A DNA stretch of 64,000 bases from Adiantum capillus-veneris (GCA_014529385.2 CM043943.1:101175355-101239354), one strand, 5' to 3'. Positions 25,241-37,372 are shown, numbered from the stretch's first letter. Notes: generated from the sequence alone by a model not told the origin. Program-made: numbers and translations.

Positions 25241-26175
25241 CTGAGCATACCTCTTCTATGACGGCCCATAGTTCAAGGTCTATTTTAGCATTGTTGGCGC
25301 ATTCTCTTTCCTTCCAAAAAGCTTTCAAGGTGCCGTTATTCTCGTGTGCTTTCTTGTTTCTGCAGTCTTTAATAGCATGACCCTTCTTGTCACAGTAAAA
25401 ACAGCTACCTAAAAATTTCCTCTTCTTGGGCTTCTTCTTAGAATCATTTGACGTCATCCCCTTGCCTTTTGCATTGGCTATGAAGGTAGCATCACCTCCA
25501 CCATCCCTGGTTCTGAGTCATAGCTCCTCTTCAAGCAACATTGCATGCAGTTCTTCAAACATAAGACGGGTTGGACAAACCTGAGTGGTGAGTGTCGTAA
25601 TGAGACCATCATATCTCACCAGAAGTATGCGAATGCAGCACCGAGCTAAATATTCTAGAGAGATAGCCACACCAACGGAAACTAATTGATCTTGGAGGTC
25701 CTTAATTTTCTTGATAAAGGCCTCCACTTTCTCTCCATCAACAAGTTTCTCAGCAGCAAGCTGATTTTCCAGATTTTGAATTCTGGTGTGATTGTGCACC
25801 TCATATTGGCGAGCCAATATGATCCAAGCTTCATGTGCTTTAGTGGTATGATGAATCAAAGTGAGGACAAAATCACTTACACACATGACAATGGTGCATA
25901 ATGCATCTGCATTCCTTCTTTTCCAGGAACGTAGAAGAGTGGCATCCAAGGGAATTACAACGCTTGGATTTTCCGGATCATTTGTTGCAGTGGGCTTCGA
26001 GTCTGCAACATTTTGGCCCCCACACCTTATCGAGCAATTCATATGAATCCATAATTGCAAAAATTTTGAATAACCACAATGTGTAGTTGGTGCCGTCAAG
26101 CTTTCCTTCGGTGAATGCTGGTGGAAGAATGAGAAGCGGAGTAGCACCACAAATAGCACTTGAAGCTACCGACAT
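25227..26175 (-). pseudogene. gag: copia gag with zinc knuckle
   Basis: The N-terminus (26,175-25,978) contains 'KLDGTNYTLWLFKIFAIMD', the opening of copia gag. After a frameshift, 26,159-25,518 carries the UBN2-type gag region with 'AHEAWIILARQYE' and 'LENQLAAEKL'. The zinc knuckle 'CFYCDKKGHAIKDC' lies at about 25,360-25,402. Frameshifts break the frame at least twice. The live protein forms the particle that packages element RNA. Confidence 0.88.
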
Positions 26176-26235
26176 AATTGATTTTACAAACTAATACAAG
26201 TACTTCTCGTACTTTCTTAGCTACAAGCACCTAGT

Positions 26236-26247
26236 GCTCTGATGCCA
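26236..26247 (-). promoter_or_regulatory. Primer-binding site, initiator tRNA-Met type
   Basis: On the minus strand 'TGGCATCAGAGC' follows the LTR end directly. It differs at one position from the usual TGGTATCAGAGC that pairs with the 3' end of initiator tRNA-Met and primes copia reverse transcription. Confidence 0.85.
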
Positions 26248-26850
26248 TGTAAGAAATGCGAAATACAATAAGGATCTAGTAGTAGGGAGAGTAGAGAGAG
26301 ATACGATGAAAAGTAGATTAGTGGCAAATCAAAAACTTTAGATTAGCACACTATTACAAAGTGATGGAATCATCCACCCATGCACTCTCAAGGTAGATCT
26401 TAGATGGAGATTTAGACAACTAGAGCAAGTAGGAATACAAGGGACTAACAATCCTTACATCAAGATGTGTTGTGTGCATCAAGTGTGCACACCATTCTAC
26501 CAAATTACTCACAAGAAGGCCTCCTTATATAGTTGTAAGGGAGCCTCTAAACGCCCATGTTCAGTCGCCCTTAGATAGCCAAGTCCAAGTAGGAATCTCC
26601 CATGCGCCCATGTGTAGCCACTTTTGGGTTGACAAGTCCTCCTAGAAATTGGCCATCGGCCAAGGAAATCTAGCCACCGACAAAAGAACACTGGCCGTCG
26701 ACCATCGGCCAAAGACCACCGACCACTGGACACCGGCCACCGGACGGCCATTTTTTTATTGTCTTTCGGCCAAGATATTCCGATGAAAAGGAATATTCCG
26801 GAGAGGGGCCCAAAGTTTCCCCTGAATTTTCTCCGTACCATCCATGATCA
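26248..26850 (-). mobile_element. Probable copia 5' LTR
   Basis: The minus-strand sequence ends in 'CTTACA' next to the primer-binding site, which fits an LTR 3' end. The upstream limit is not marked by a second copy; about 26,850 is an estimate. The part at 26,640-26,760 carries short inverted words built on 'ggccgatgg' and 'ccatcggcc'. Confidence 0.6.
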
Positions 26851-27200
26851 CAAATAGAGATCTCATCAGTGTGCAAAGCTGGATTCCACCAAATATATGT
26901 GCACCATTAGCTTCTCCTCATATGGGGGCCTTACAAACTGTGCAACATATATTGTGGTGGCCAAAACTAAGAGAGGTGGGCATTGCAAGTATACCAACAT
27001 TTCCTAAATTTTCTTGCATTCTTCGACTTTTTTTCAGATCGTAGTGGATCTTGTGATTTTTCATCAAAGTCTATGTTTTCTTGATCCATACCTCAATCTG
27101 GCTCTTTGGTATCTAGATTTGTCGAGCTTTTTGGTTCTAACTTGTTGTTCTTTTCTTTTGGCCGTCCTTGGTTGTTACTGAAGTTGCTAGTGATGGTGGT
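26851..27200. other. No gene seen
   Basis: Junction between the copia LTR and the minus-strand gypsy element; nothing recognisable. Confidence 0.4.
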
Positions 27201-27366
27201 GACCTGAGTTTTCAGTAAGGAATGTCATAAGAATCATCACTATCACTGCTATCCTCCACAAGGTTGCATTCTAGCACTTTCCCTTTGTGGTTTGGCTGGT
27301 TATGGAAAGTTACTATTTGTTTGTTCTTGGGTTGTTGTTTTTGGGATGGCTTTGTGATCCACTCGA

Positions 27367-28055
27367 TTAGAGTTTTGTTAGCTCGTTGACATGGTTGTGT
27401 TCTTTTTGGTTGAGTCTTTTCTTTTTGTATACGAGCCACGTATGAGGATTCTTGTTGCAGTTGCATTTCCATCGTGGATTTTGGATTCCACATCTGATGT
27501 GCGTTATTCTTGTAGTGATGACATTGGTTCTTGGGTTTCTGATCTGGACAATCATAAAATCACACATTAGTTAAAGTTTTGTCGTTATCAACTGCTAGGT
27601 CGTTTGGATTTCCGTTTGTCGGTATCTTCTTGAAGCTCCAAGTGTTCTATAGAGTTGTAGAACTCGTCTTCTTTTTTGGATTACACTCACTGCAAAGTAA
27701 GGAACGACATCAAAGCCATCTTCATCACAAAACTTCATTGTTGGATTTTCTTGAATAGCACACACATCCAGAGTAGCCAAGATGTGTTCCCATCCATGTG
27801 GCTCTAATTCTTCCTCATCACACGAAAGGATTCTGGGATATAATTCTCATCTTCAATTGCCCTTTCTAGGATGCCTTCCTCTTGTGTTAAGCTTCTGCAT
27901 TGTGAAGCTTCACATATCCACAATTCCTTAGGCTTTCCCAACCACACTGGAAGTTCCGATCTTGCTATAGTAGCGGAATCAAACTCTTCCATAGGTGTTC
28001 TTGTCACATCCTTGTAATTATGGTCCTTCAAATTCACCCTTGTTGTGGTTTCCAT
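27367..28055 (-). pseudogene. gypsy region after protease, decayed
   Basis: Minus-strand stretches at 28,055-27,804, 27,780-27,595 and 27,567-27,212 read as hydrophilic, protein-like sequence continuing after the protease. No catalytic motif of reverse transcriptase is present. They probably form the linker between protease and reverse transcriptase, broken by stops. Confidence 0.5.
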
Positions 28056-28074
28056 ATGTCTCAGCTAGATATGA

Positions 28075-28542
28075 TCATATCCCCAATCTTGGATCATTTT
28101 CAATTGTCGCATGAATGGTCTTCCTAGAATGATTTCATGGTTGTTCTTCTTGCCAAAGTCAACAATAGCAAAGGTTTGTGCATATTCAATTCCACAAGAA
28201 GTAGCAACTGATTTTTCTAGCAGTCTGATGGGCCTTTTCATGTGTCTGTTTGCAAGCTACAGTTTCATTCTTGTGCTAGTTTTCCATATTTTTTCCAGAC
28301 CTCTTTTGTTGCAATGGAAATGCGGCTCCACTGTCAAGGCTTTCCATGGTTTTCACACCTTGGAATTCCACAGGAAGAGTGGTGTTCCCATTTTCTCCCT
28401 CAAAATACTCGCCTACCTTGTTTAAAGGCATTGACCTAGTGTTTAGCTGAGGCATTTCAAGCTCTTTGATCCTTTCCTCGATTTGAGTCATTGGTTTTTT
28501 AACACCAAATTTCTCAAGGCATTTTCCCACAGTAGCCCACAT
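28075..28542 (-). pseudogene. gypsy aspartic protease remnant
   Basis: The active site reads 'MESLDSGAAF' (D-S-G) at about 28,334-28,363. After a frameshift the C-terminal part reads 'DFGKKNNHEIILGRPFMRQ' (about 28,157-28,101), the standard end of a plant gypsy retropepsin. The protease would cut the Gag-Pol polyprotein. At least one frameshift lies between the two parts. Confidence 0.8.
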
Positions 28543-28574
28543 GTTTGGTCATGTTTTGAGAAACTCGGATAACG

Positions 28575-30717
28575 TTATTGTACATGTGACTGGCATCGAC
28601 ATATGTCTATCAACCCTTTTGATTTGATGATCTTGTTAGGAGACAGTCTCTGTGATGGGACTGCAATAACATATGACTTGGCCTCGTGCTCTCTCGTATA
28701 GGATGGTAGTGTTCTTAGCGAATGGGGTTGGCTATCCATAGATAGTAAAAATCCTTTGTTTCCCCAATACAATTCCATTTCTAGATTCATTTGAGATCTA
28801 GCCTCAAATTCCTCTATTGGTGGAAGAGAACTCCTCTTCCATCATAGGATTGGTTTACTCGTCTACTTAGATCACTTCCTTCATTGGTCTCTCTGACTTG
28901 ATTCCACAATTCGTCAAGACCATCTATTTCTTTACAACTATCAGGTATAGTTATATCAAATCCCTTGGAAGAGTTATCCATGGTATTCAACACTATCCTT
29001 GGATCTAATGCGAGGTCTTTGAGATTTGGTCTATGCTCATGACTGGAATCTAGCTTTTTTTCTTCTTCTGTTGGTGGGATCACTTGTGTAGGTGGGACAA
29101 GGATCACACCCTCAGATTTTCCAATTTGTGGTTCGAATAAAGATTGCGATTTTTAAAAAATTTTCTTGCACATCTCAAGCCTGTCCTTTTCTAGTTCCGC
29201 ATATGGATATGTCATCCATCTCTGTTCTTGGGTTTCGTTGTTTTTGAGCCATGTTTCATAGTCTTTTAGGAGGTTGTCTAAATGCTTATTAACCTTCTCG
29301 ACCAACATTGATCCTCCTAAGCTAGCACTTCTTGGATCACTTTCCATTGATGGTTCTGTTGGAGGTTGAGTCACATCTATAAGAGAAGGTGCAACCCTCT
29401 CCTCATGTTGTCTTATCTTCTCTTCAGCTTCTCAGCTAGGGATTTTTTCTCTCGTTCCTTACGTGCTTTTATCCTAGCCTTTCTAGATTTCCAACTATTC
29501 CGTTTGCTCTTGATTTTTTGATTAGGTGCAACAGTCTTTGATTCACCCGTCTCTAGACTTCAGTGTCTATTCTCTTTGTCTCAGGGTTCTCAACAACTTC
29601 CTTCTGAGCTTGCTCTCTTGTAACTACTTGAATTGGTATGACGTTGTCATTTTTCGGGCTACTGGGTAGCTGAACAATTCCTGATACTTTTGTTGTGATC
29701 TTTCTGACTCAGTTTGGGTTTTTTGGACATTTAGGAATAAAGTGAATGATGCCACAATCAAGAAAATAGGTGTTCACTTGTGTGATCTCCGTCTGAGGAC
29801 ATTGTTTAACCAAGTGGTTTCCATAGCTTTTGTGACAATCTGCCTTTGGTTGAGGAGCTTCTTCTTGCAATTCCTCTTGTCTATAAATAGGCTTTGACAT
29901 TGCTAAGCCTCTATTTGCAATGAACTGCAATGTCCTTTCTTCCATCTCTTATCTTTTTTCTTTACATTGAAACGGAAGAGGTGGAGGTTGTACCAGCCTC
30001 ACCAATCCACTTTTTTCTCTCATCTTCTGGCACTTCAAAGGGCAATACCCACTTTGATTGTTATAACAAATTGTAGCTGGTACTAGCGCTTGTTTGTTAG
30101 ATGCTTCCATAATCTACGTATATCTCATGTTTATAGGCATTCTAGTACCTGGAAATTGAGTTTGTTGTCCTAAGACATGTTGTGTCCTTGAAACTCCTAC
30201 TGGTCCTTGCGCATTTCCCATAGCATATCTAGGTGGAGCTAGGTGCTACTGGAATAGGCTGTACATACCTCTCCTTAGCATTTTCCATGCCGTAGTAACA
30301 CTCTTATCTCGTATGGTTTGTCCATTTTCTCTCAATCTCGCACCATAGAGGTTCTTGGAGGTTAAATTTGACTAAAGGATCAAGTCTCTTAGCTAATCCT
30401 TCTATAAGCTTCATTTTCTCGCTAGATACCTCTGGCTTTATAGTGGGTTGGATTCTTGGTGAATCACTCCTCTGAGATGATGTGTCACTCTCACTCTCAG
30501 TATCATGTCTTCTCAAGGTTTTACTATGATTTGGATAGGAGTAAGTTATAGGGGGTGGTGATGGTACAAATGGTCCTTGAGAAGGCATGTCTGCCCTCTC
30601 TGTGATCATTCCGTCTCTTGTTATCGCTCTAGAAGGGAATCTAGGTGGCTCCTTCTTTGGAATTATCATAGGAATTCTCATGTTTGGTGGAGATATATGT
30701 GGTCGTTCATTGACCAA
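28575..30717 (-). pseudogene. gag: gypsy gag remnant
   Basis: The first open piece (30,717-30,304) starts with a proline-rich N-terminus and ends with 'KLIEGLAKRLDPLVKFNLQEP', which suggests gag. A later piece (29,945-29,709) has two degenerate zinc-knuckle-like pairs, one around 'CHKSYGNHLVKQC' and one around 'CGIIHFIPKC'. Acidic pieces at 29,374-29,153 and 29,107-28,814 follow. All are in different frames, so the gene is dead. I assign it to gag by its place between leader and protease and by the zinc knuckles. Confidence 0.65.
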
Positions 30718-30829
30718 ATATCCACCTCTCTACACTTGAAACAACACTCAGAACAGTTTCAGGATCAAGGATTTATGCATGTATCTTGACCACATGTGAC
30801 CCAAATTTGTTGAAACTTGGTCACTAGGC

Positions 30830-32800
30830 TTCTTTTATAGTGCTTAACACTTCTAGAAGGTCACTGTGAGTTTTCACCTCCAAATCAGGGTTAGAGACAT
30901 CATACATGTATGAAGTCTATGTGATCAAAATTTGACAAAATTTGGTATGTCAGCTCTTCTTGATGTCCTCTACCCACTAGTATGCTTAGTTTGTGAATTT
31001 GACCTTTATTTTGACACTCAAGACATTATACGCGTATAAAGTCTTTTGTGAATGAGGTGACTTTTGTTCCACTCATTCCTTATCACTCGAGCAACTCTTA
31101 GCAAGTTTCAAAATTCAATTTGGACATTTTTTGAGAAAATTATGATCAATACAAGCCTGAATCTGCATTTTTCTGTCTTTTGCTCTTTGCAAGCCCAAAT
31201 GAGCTCCAAATTCTATGAAATTTTGACTAGGGACTTCTTTTATCCTCTAGGACACTAGGGTATACACAAATGTTTGTTTTGACCCAAATCTAGTCTATGA
31301 GACTTTATACACGTATAAAGGATTTTGCTCAAATTTCACTTAGATTTCTACCCAAGGTACTCCTTGATGCATACAACAAGAATATGTGATTACAAAAAAT
31401 TTTGGATGTCAAAATTTCTCAAAATCACTTCTTTTTCACCTTTACAATCTTGTATCTACAAAGTCTCTTTAAATGTAAAATTATGTGTCCAAATGAGTTG
31501 AAATTTTGCAAGCAAGCTTAAAACATCATAGCCCAACCTCATATGTGGTCAAAAGTGAAATTTGACTTTCAGATCTGGCCTTGAGACTTCATACGCGTAT
31601 GATGTGTATGTGCTCATAATTTGACAAAATTTGGTGAGTAAGCTTGTCTTGTTGTGCTTAACACCCTGGTAAGCTCAGATTTCAATTTTGTTCTCTAAAA
31701 GTGCCCTTTAGACTTCATACGTGTATGAAGTCTAACTTGTCAGAATGAAGTGAGTTTCACTCCAGAGGTTCCTCACTACACAGGCAACTCACAGCAAGTT
31801 TCAAAATTGTAGTTTGACAAAATCTAGCAAGTTATGGCATAGATGCATCTTATGGTCTTTGCAAGCCCAAATTTGATAAAATTTGGCATATATGCTCCCT
31901 AAATGTTGTACATCACCAGGGTACACTCAATTGTAACTTTTGACCCCAGATCTGGCCTCTAAGACTTCATACGCGTATGATATCTTTTGCTCAAATTTTA
32001 GTTTTGTTTCTACGAGAGGTGCCTCTTAGTGTGTTGAACAAGAATATGTGCTCACAACAAGTTTTATTTGTCAAAGTTGCTTAAAATCATCAGTTTTCCA
32101 AGGAAATTCCCTGAAAGGGTAAAATCCCCTTAACTCTCAATCTATAGTCCAATTGACATGAAATTTGGTGTAAGTGCTCAACACAACATGCAAAAGATGG
32201 GTATAATGTCAAAACTTCAAAATTACTGTCAGAATCACCCTTGAGACATCATACGCGTATGATGTCTGCTGATGAATTTTTGGGTAGAATTCATTCACAG
32301 GCATCCCCAAGTGTCTAGCAATGGTTTTCAACCACTTCTACAAATTTACATGCAAAACTGAGCTCAGAATCACAAGTTTTTCTTTTTTCCATTTCTGACA
32401 CTCTGTCTTTTGTCTTTTGGGTGTCAAGAGTTGGTCAAAACTCTAGTTTCTATGTGTACTAAGGGTAAAACCCCCCTTTTGAACACTCTGGAGACTTCAT
32501 ACAGGCATACATTCTACTTTCTCAGATTTCAGATTTGTGTATATTCTAAGTTTCCCTTATCATCAGCAACATGTACATGTGTTTACAAAAACATTTAAAG
32601 CTCAAAAGTGCTCACAAACACAAGTTTTTTTTTTTGCAGTCACAACCACTCTATCTTTTGGCTTTTGGTCCCCAAATCTATGCCAAAACTCCCCACTCAA
32701 GGTGTTACTAGGGTATAATGACCCTTCTGAACACATTGGTGCAGTTACATTTTTGAAATTTGGTCTCTAGATGCCCCTTGAGACTTGCAATTTTTGTTCA
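30830..32800 (-). repeat. Tandem repeats of 660-690 bp carrying eight 22-bp palindromes
   Basis: A 22-bp palindrome with core ATACGCGTAT starts at 30,896, 31,022, 31,301, 31,585, 31,711, 31,963, 32,245 and 32,493. The copy at 32,245 is perfect and the others carry one to several changes. Spacings (126, 279, 284, 126, 252, 282, 248) show a higher-order period of about 660-690 bp. Text between the palindromes also repeats at that offset, for example around 31,090 and 31,780. The array lies in the leader between primer-binding site and gag of the minus-strand gypsy element. It does not look coding. Confidence 0.85.
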
Positions 32801-33300
32801 CAAACCCCTTGTGCATGCCCTCTTATATGCTCATCATCAATCAGTCATGCAAAAAAGTCAATAGAACTCTTTTTATTGCCTTTGTTCCTCAAAGGGAGAC
32901 TTTTCAAAGATCATGAATGCAAACAAGCACTTTAGCAAATAAATCAATGATAAATAGTTCTAGATCAATATCACATCACTTATCTAAAGCTACTCCTACA
33001 AATCATATGGGGTTTTGCATCTATGAGTAGAAAAACACTTCAATGCCACACACAGACTAGAAAATGCTTTTATCATCTCACAAACCACTTGACCACCAAC
33101 AAAAAATACTCTAATCTACAAATCCTAACTGAATTTACCTAGTCGCAGACCCTCGACAAGACACATACTTTCTGGCTATCCACTTGATCGTGGAAAAACC
33201 TCTTCCGGATCCACTTAAGAGCAATGCTTTCTTTAGCCAAAACTAAAGCAAGCAACCATCACATGAGTGTTATTAAGAATACCTACCTAAGTCCTTGTAC

Positions 33301-33317
33301 CCCCGGCAATGGCACCA
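33301..33317 (-). promoter_or_regulatory. Primer-binding site of the gypsy element
   Basis: On the minus strand 'TGGTGCCATTGCCGGGG' starts two bases after the LTR end. It resembles the TGGCGCCGTTGCCGGGG site seen in plant Tat/Athila elements, which pairs with a tRNA 3' end. Confidence 0.75.
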
Positions 33318-33318
33318 A

Positions 33319-34247
33319 TGTTGCGGGAGCGCATCACACCACCCAACAACCTAGATCAACATAATGTCAATCGAGGACACAGATGACACGATAGGCACAC
33401 GGAGGAAATCTTGTTAGCTTGTCAGACTGAGACCATCCTACACATACAACACTCTGGAAGGCCAACTAAACCACAATCTCGAGTCTAACTGCTCTCAACT
33501 ACACCACCTAGCTCACATACACACAAACGGAAGGAAACTCACTAAACCATACCAGAATCATACAAAACTAAAGGAACACCATCCTCTCACTAGGATACAC
33601 CTGTCCCTAAGCCTCTACACTCAAAACCCTAGCTTTAGACCCATTTGCAAAAATTGCGTATAAAGACAGAGATGAAATCTGAAAGTTCTCGAAACTAAAA
33701 TCTATGAGTACCTATGCGTAGCTTATGTCACTATGATTCTAATGACTACTTGCACACAAAAAACGGACATTATTTGATATACTTACAACCGCAAATAGCT
33801 TGTAGATACGCGAGCACGTATGCTTCGTTTTACAAGAAATGCTTGGTGTTGTTGCATAGCTCTTGCTGCGGCTAATGCAATGGTCCAGTCAGATCCACAA
33901 TACAATGAACGGGTGGGGAGTAGCGACAGGATGAAGCGCACGCTCTCTCTCTTCCTCTCTCACACACAATAGACGATACCGCTAAAACTATGATTATGAT
34001 AAAAGTTTTGTGTACAAAAATTACCTAGGTACCTTAGATAGTAAGGTCACCTTAGCTTAAACCTAAAATAGAGTTTGATAGTCAAATGGATTTGTATTTA
34101 CAATCTAGAAGTGCCATTGCACCCCTGATTTTGCAGGTGGACTATCTACTTATTACAAATGATGTTTATGACCATAATCCATAGCATTCCGTAACTCTCA
34201 AATACTAAGGCTTTGTTGAGTTATGTCGTGTTGTTGACCTAGCCGTC

Positions 34248-34250
<3 letters not shown>
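33319..34250 (-). mobile_element. gypsy 5' LTR
   Basis: About 932 bp, ending on the minus strand in 'CCCGCAACA' next to the primer-binding site. Its start is at 'GTTGACGGCTAG' (34,250), directly against a TC microsatellite. The same sequence, diverged, is found at 3,694-4,555 and, for its first 108 bp, at 21,731-21,838. Confidence 0.88.

Positions 34251-34308
<58 letters not shown>
34251..34308. repeat. (TC)n microsatellite at the LTR edge
   Basis: About 29 TC units beginning exactly where the gypsy LTR ends. Confidence 0.98.
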
Positions 34309-34311
<3 letters not shown>

Positions 34312-35914
34312 GTTTGTCTCACCATCGAGTATGGCACTCGGGGCTTGTGCATGAATAAAATTCCATCAGATCAAGAGCACCAGCAAGATTGAGCTAACCC
34401 AAGAGAAGTCAACATCACAAAATATGTAGGGGAAAAGTCCATGATATGTCCAACATTAAGGCCCCAATGAATGCTAGTGGAAGAGCACCTTCCATCGGCA
34501 TAGGGCAAGGTAATTCAACAACCCATTGCACACCAATGCGAAGAATGTAAGTGATACATTTGGTCACATAATATTTAGGCTTCTTGCAAATGAGTCTATA
34601 CCTTTTGATCGACAAGCCACAAATGGTTGGTACCTGCAACTATCTTATGAATTGGCTATGTAGCTAGAGGGCATCCCAAAATTGAGTTACATGTTGACAA
34701 AGATGATCATAGTTTGAGATGGAAACCACCATCTCTATGCCTAGCATATGTGGACCAAGTAAGAAAAAATGGTGAAGGAACTCATACCTAAAGTTGAATG
34801 CACATACCTCAAGTTTGAAGACAATGAAGAGATAGAGTTTTTTTAAATATTTCACACTATCAATAAATAGGTGTTTTTATTTATTAAAGTGATATTAATA
34901 AGAGGTAATTCTTGTAGGTACTGCAATGATTAATGGATTTTTTGGTGCACAGAGTGACCTACTTGTATGTACCAAATATCCCTTATTTTCATGACACAGA
35001 AGGTGGGCTTTGCCAATCCACATTGACTAATCTCAATGTTTTCCAATTGTGATTGCGAGTGGATTGAAAGCGCTCATGGTCCATTTTCAAATGATAACAT
35101 TGAGGAGGTGTTTGGGTTAATGCATAACCTCTTTTGATCACAATATTTCTCTTTTTGTACGAAGTAGTAAATTTGATTGACGAATTACATTATTTTTCTT
35201 TCTTGTAGATGGTAAAAACAAGTAGATTGATCCACTACACATTGGATTATGTTGCAACATCAACTACATGTGAATAGATTTGCAATCCAAGAGATCACAA
35301 AAATAGGTAAATTATGCCTTTGAATCCAATAACAAAAACACATCAAAATTGCTACATCATTTATATGTTAATTCCATGCTACAATAAAGGAGTGATATAT
35401 GATTATTTTTGGGCTCCTTCACTTACACTGGAAAAATGGATCCTATTACTTGCATTTGGGGTTATGATTTGTCTAGGAAAATATTCCAAGTCACTATGTA
35501 TCTCTCCAATATATCTAGTTTTCCCAAAATGAAACCTTTTCTCTAGGGAGATACTAAAGTTTGCCTTAGCTTTAGCGACATAGTATCTTCTACCACATGG
35601 CATTATGGTTGCAACACTTTGCACGGAGAATATCAACATGGAAAAAGTAGACATAGATCAATGTGGATTCAATCTTTGTCACACACTATGCATGGAATTG
35701 CCACATCCTTATTTCTTGATGCACAATGATGGATGGGAGCAAGTATTTTAATTTACATTTGTACTTTGAGGCATTATTGTTTTCATTATACATGCATTTG
35801 TATACAAAAAGAGCTAACTAACTTTTGCAAATGTCCTTTCTCATCGTAGTTGTGTTTACTCAAGCCAATAGTGATAGCTATGTGCATCCTTACTATGATC
35901 GACAACATGGTGAC
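34309..35914. other. No gene recognised
   Basis: Short ORFs on both strands, for example 35,314-35,532. I tested the stretch near 35,640-35,750 as a possible protease remnant and found no catalytic residues. Nothing else is recognisable. Confidence 0.4.
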
Positions 35915-36809
35915 ATTCCTACCAATGTTGGGGTTTTGAAGTAGAGGAGGATATAGACCCTAATGGATGGAGACATCCTAAGGTAAAATTGTTGAGAGCC
36001 TTCCTGAGGCTAGTCATTACATTGGATACTCGAGAGCAGTTCAGTCTCTTTCTGTGGGGGCCCAGGGCCACGGGGAAGTCGACCCTAATGGCACTCTTGC
36101 AGTACACCCTAGGAGAAAGGTGCGAGAGCCTGGACGTGAGCCGAATTGCCAATCCGTTTGAGCTGACACTTGTAGAAGGAAATAACTTGCTGCTCTTCCC
36201 ACATGTTACTCGACAACCCAGTAATGTGGCCGCCACCATATTAAAAAGGTTTCTCTCCAACGAGAGGGTAACAGTGGAGGCTAAAGGGAGGCCGCTATGT
36301 TGATTAAGCCCGACGCCTACTCCTTATTTACGGCCAACTCGAGGTGGCCCGACGTGGACCAATTAGCGGGGGGAGGAGGCGCTTTTGCTTTATACTAACA
36401 ACCAGAACGGTGACACATCGCACTCCCTTTCTTATTGAAATTCTCAAGGGGGGCCCTAGCGGCTAGCTACCTGGGCCTTGGGCTAGTCCCCCTTTTGTAT
36501 TGTAGCCATATAAAGGGGGTGGTAAAAGAAAAAATGTCGCTTATGAATGAAAAAAACGCTCTCAAATGGGCACCTAGATTTCCCAACAAGGACGCTTTGA
36601 GGTGGAAATCGTTGAGGTATATAGCCATGCACTCCTGGGTGCACCAGCATCTTGTAGACATGGCCTCCACCCAGCTCGCATTAAAGACAGCGTACATGGC
36701 ATATAGCCAGTGGTGTGACCTTAATAGCATGACCAAGGTCCCTATCCAGGCCTTCAATAGGGCTCTTACATACCAACCCGTCACAAAATGGCCCACCATT
36801 TCTAGATAG
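35915..36809 (+). pseudogene. SF3/D5-type helicase (primase-helicase) remnant
   Basis: The frame is open from about 35,915 without an upstream ATG. It contains the Walker A motif 'GPRATGKS' (about 36,057-36,080), a hydrophobic strand 'NNLLLFPHV' at the Walker B position and 'ILKRFLSNERVTVEAKGRP', which resembles the segment before motif C in D5/P4-type helicases. A TGA at 36,301-36,303 ends it. In a neighbouring frame 'MLIKPDAYSLFTANSRWPD' (36,299-36,355) continues the fold. A third frame (36,435-36,809) holds a basic helical region that may be the C-terminus. This family unwinds DNA at origins in plasmids, phages, large DNA viruses and some organellar mobile elements. The GC content is clearly higher than in neighbouring DNA. 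At least two frameshifts show it is dead. Confidence 0.65.
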
Positions 36810-36867
36810 TGGACGACGAACGATATCACATACCTAAACCTCACCCTGCATTGCTAGGTAGATGCAG

Positions 36868-37089
36868 CACCCTCCTCTGGGGAGGGTAGCCTGCGGGTAT
36901 TTTCTAACTCCCATAGCAGCCTTTATCTCACCACTAGGTGGTGTCTATGCCCATCTAAATCGAGACACCCGTATCTAGCCAAGGGGTGGTTGTTCTCTTT
37001 TGAATATGATAAGCTGGTCAACTGGCCAGAAGGAGGTTGCATGAAAGATGAAAAAATGCACGAAAACCTTGCAAAGGATCTTCACTAGC
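36868..37089 (+). pseudogene. Short ORF of the GC-rich block, unrecognised
   Basis: From about 36,868 the plus strand reads in one frame through serine-rich text, then 'YLAKGWLFSFEYDKLVNWP' and an acidic end, stopping at a TAG near 37,087. There is no ATG at its start. It has protein-like composition but no domain I recognise, and it follows the helicase remnant in the same orientation. Confidence 0.35.
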
Positions 37090-37150
37090 GTATGGCTCAA
37101 ACATCTAGGGAGGATAATCCTCTCAGAACCCTATAAACATAGGATTTGGT

Positions 37151-37372
37151 TTGGGTTCACAGAGCTCTGAAACTAATAGCTCCGGTGGCTCTGCCTTTCT
37201 GCGGATTATGACACCAAGTGGTAGCATGGACAATCACGCTCCAAGCGGTAGCACCGGTGTACCCTCAGGGAGTGTTGGATCTTTTGACAGCCTAGGGGGT
37301 CTATTGAGTGGCGCTACTATACCCTTTGCCCCCCCCTTAACATTGCCAACCCCCTTTTCTCGAGCGGCGTAA
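37151..37372 (+). CDS. Small Ser/Gly-rich ORF with PSGS repeats
   Basis: About 73 residues, starting at an alternative (non-ATG) codon and open upstream of it, with repeated 'PSGS' and 'PSGSTG' motifs and a proline-rich end. The composition suggests a disordered or structural protein. No family is recognised. It shares orientation and base composition with the helicase remnant. Confidence 0.35.
   Translation: MGSQSSETNSSGGSAFLRIMTPSGSMDNHAPSGSTGVPSGSVGSFDSLGGLLSGATIPFAPPLTLPTPFSRAA

Larger units (their letters stand above)
23935..26850 (-). mobile_element. Truncated Ty1/copia retrotransposon
   Basis: Read on the minus strand from the right: a probable 5' LTR (about 26,850 down to 26,248), a primer-binding site, gag, a zinc knuckle, a protease remnant, a GAG-pre-integrase segment and a scrap of the region after integrase (about 24,440-24,520). 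Reverse transcriptase, RNase H and the 3' LTR are absent. The order gag-protease-integrase is that of copia elements. Confidence 0.85.
27200..34250 (-). mobile_element. Truncated Ty3/gypsy retrotransposon with long leader
   Basis: Read on the minus strand: 5' LTR (34,250-33,319), primer-binding site (33,317-33,301), a leader of about 2.5 kb with a palindrome array, gag (about 30,717-28,600), protease (28,542-28,080) and a few further pieces to about 27,200. Reverse transcriptase and integrase are absent from this interval. The LTR belongs to the same family as the remnants at 3,694 and 21,731, though the gag here reads differently from that at 16.8-17.8 kb. Confidence 0.85.

Noticed and set aside
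35314-35750. Possible Ulp1-type protease remnant
   Set aside because: A Cys-Gly in the frame near 35,665 is not preceded by a suitable Gln or His-Trp, and no other C48 feature is seen.
36467-36844. Minus-strand ORF of 125 residues in the GC-rich block
   Set aside because: The plus strand carries the helicase remnant and same-orientation ORFs; the minus-strand reading has no recognisable character.
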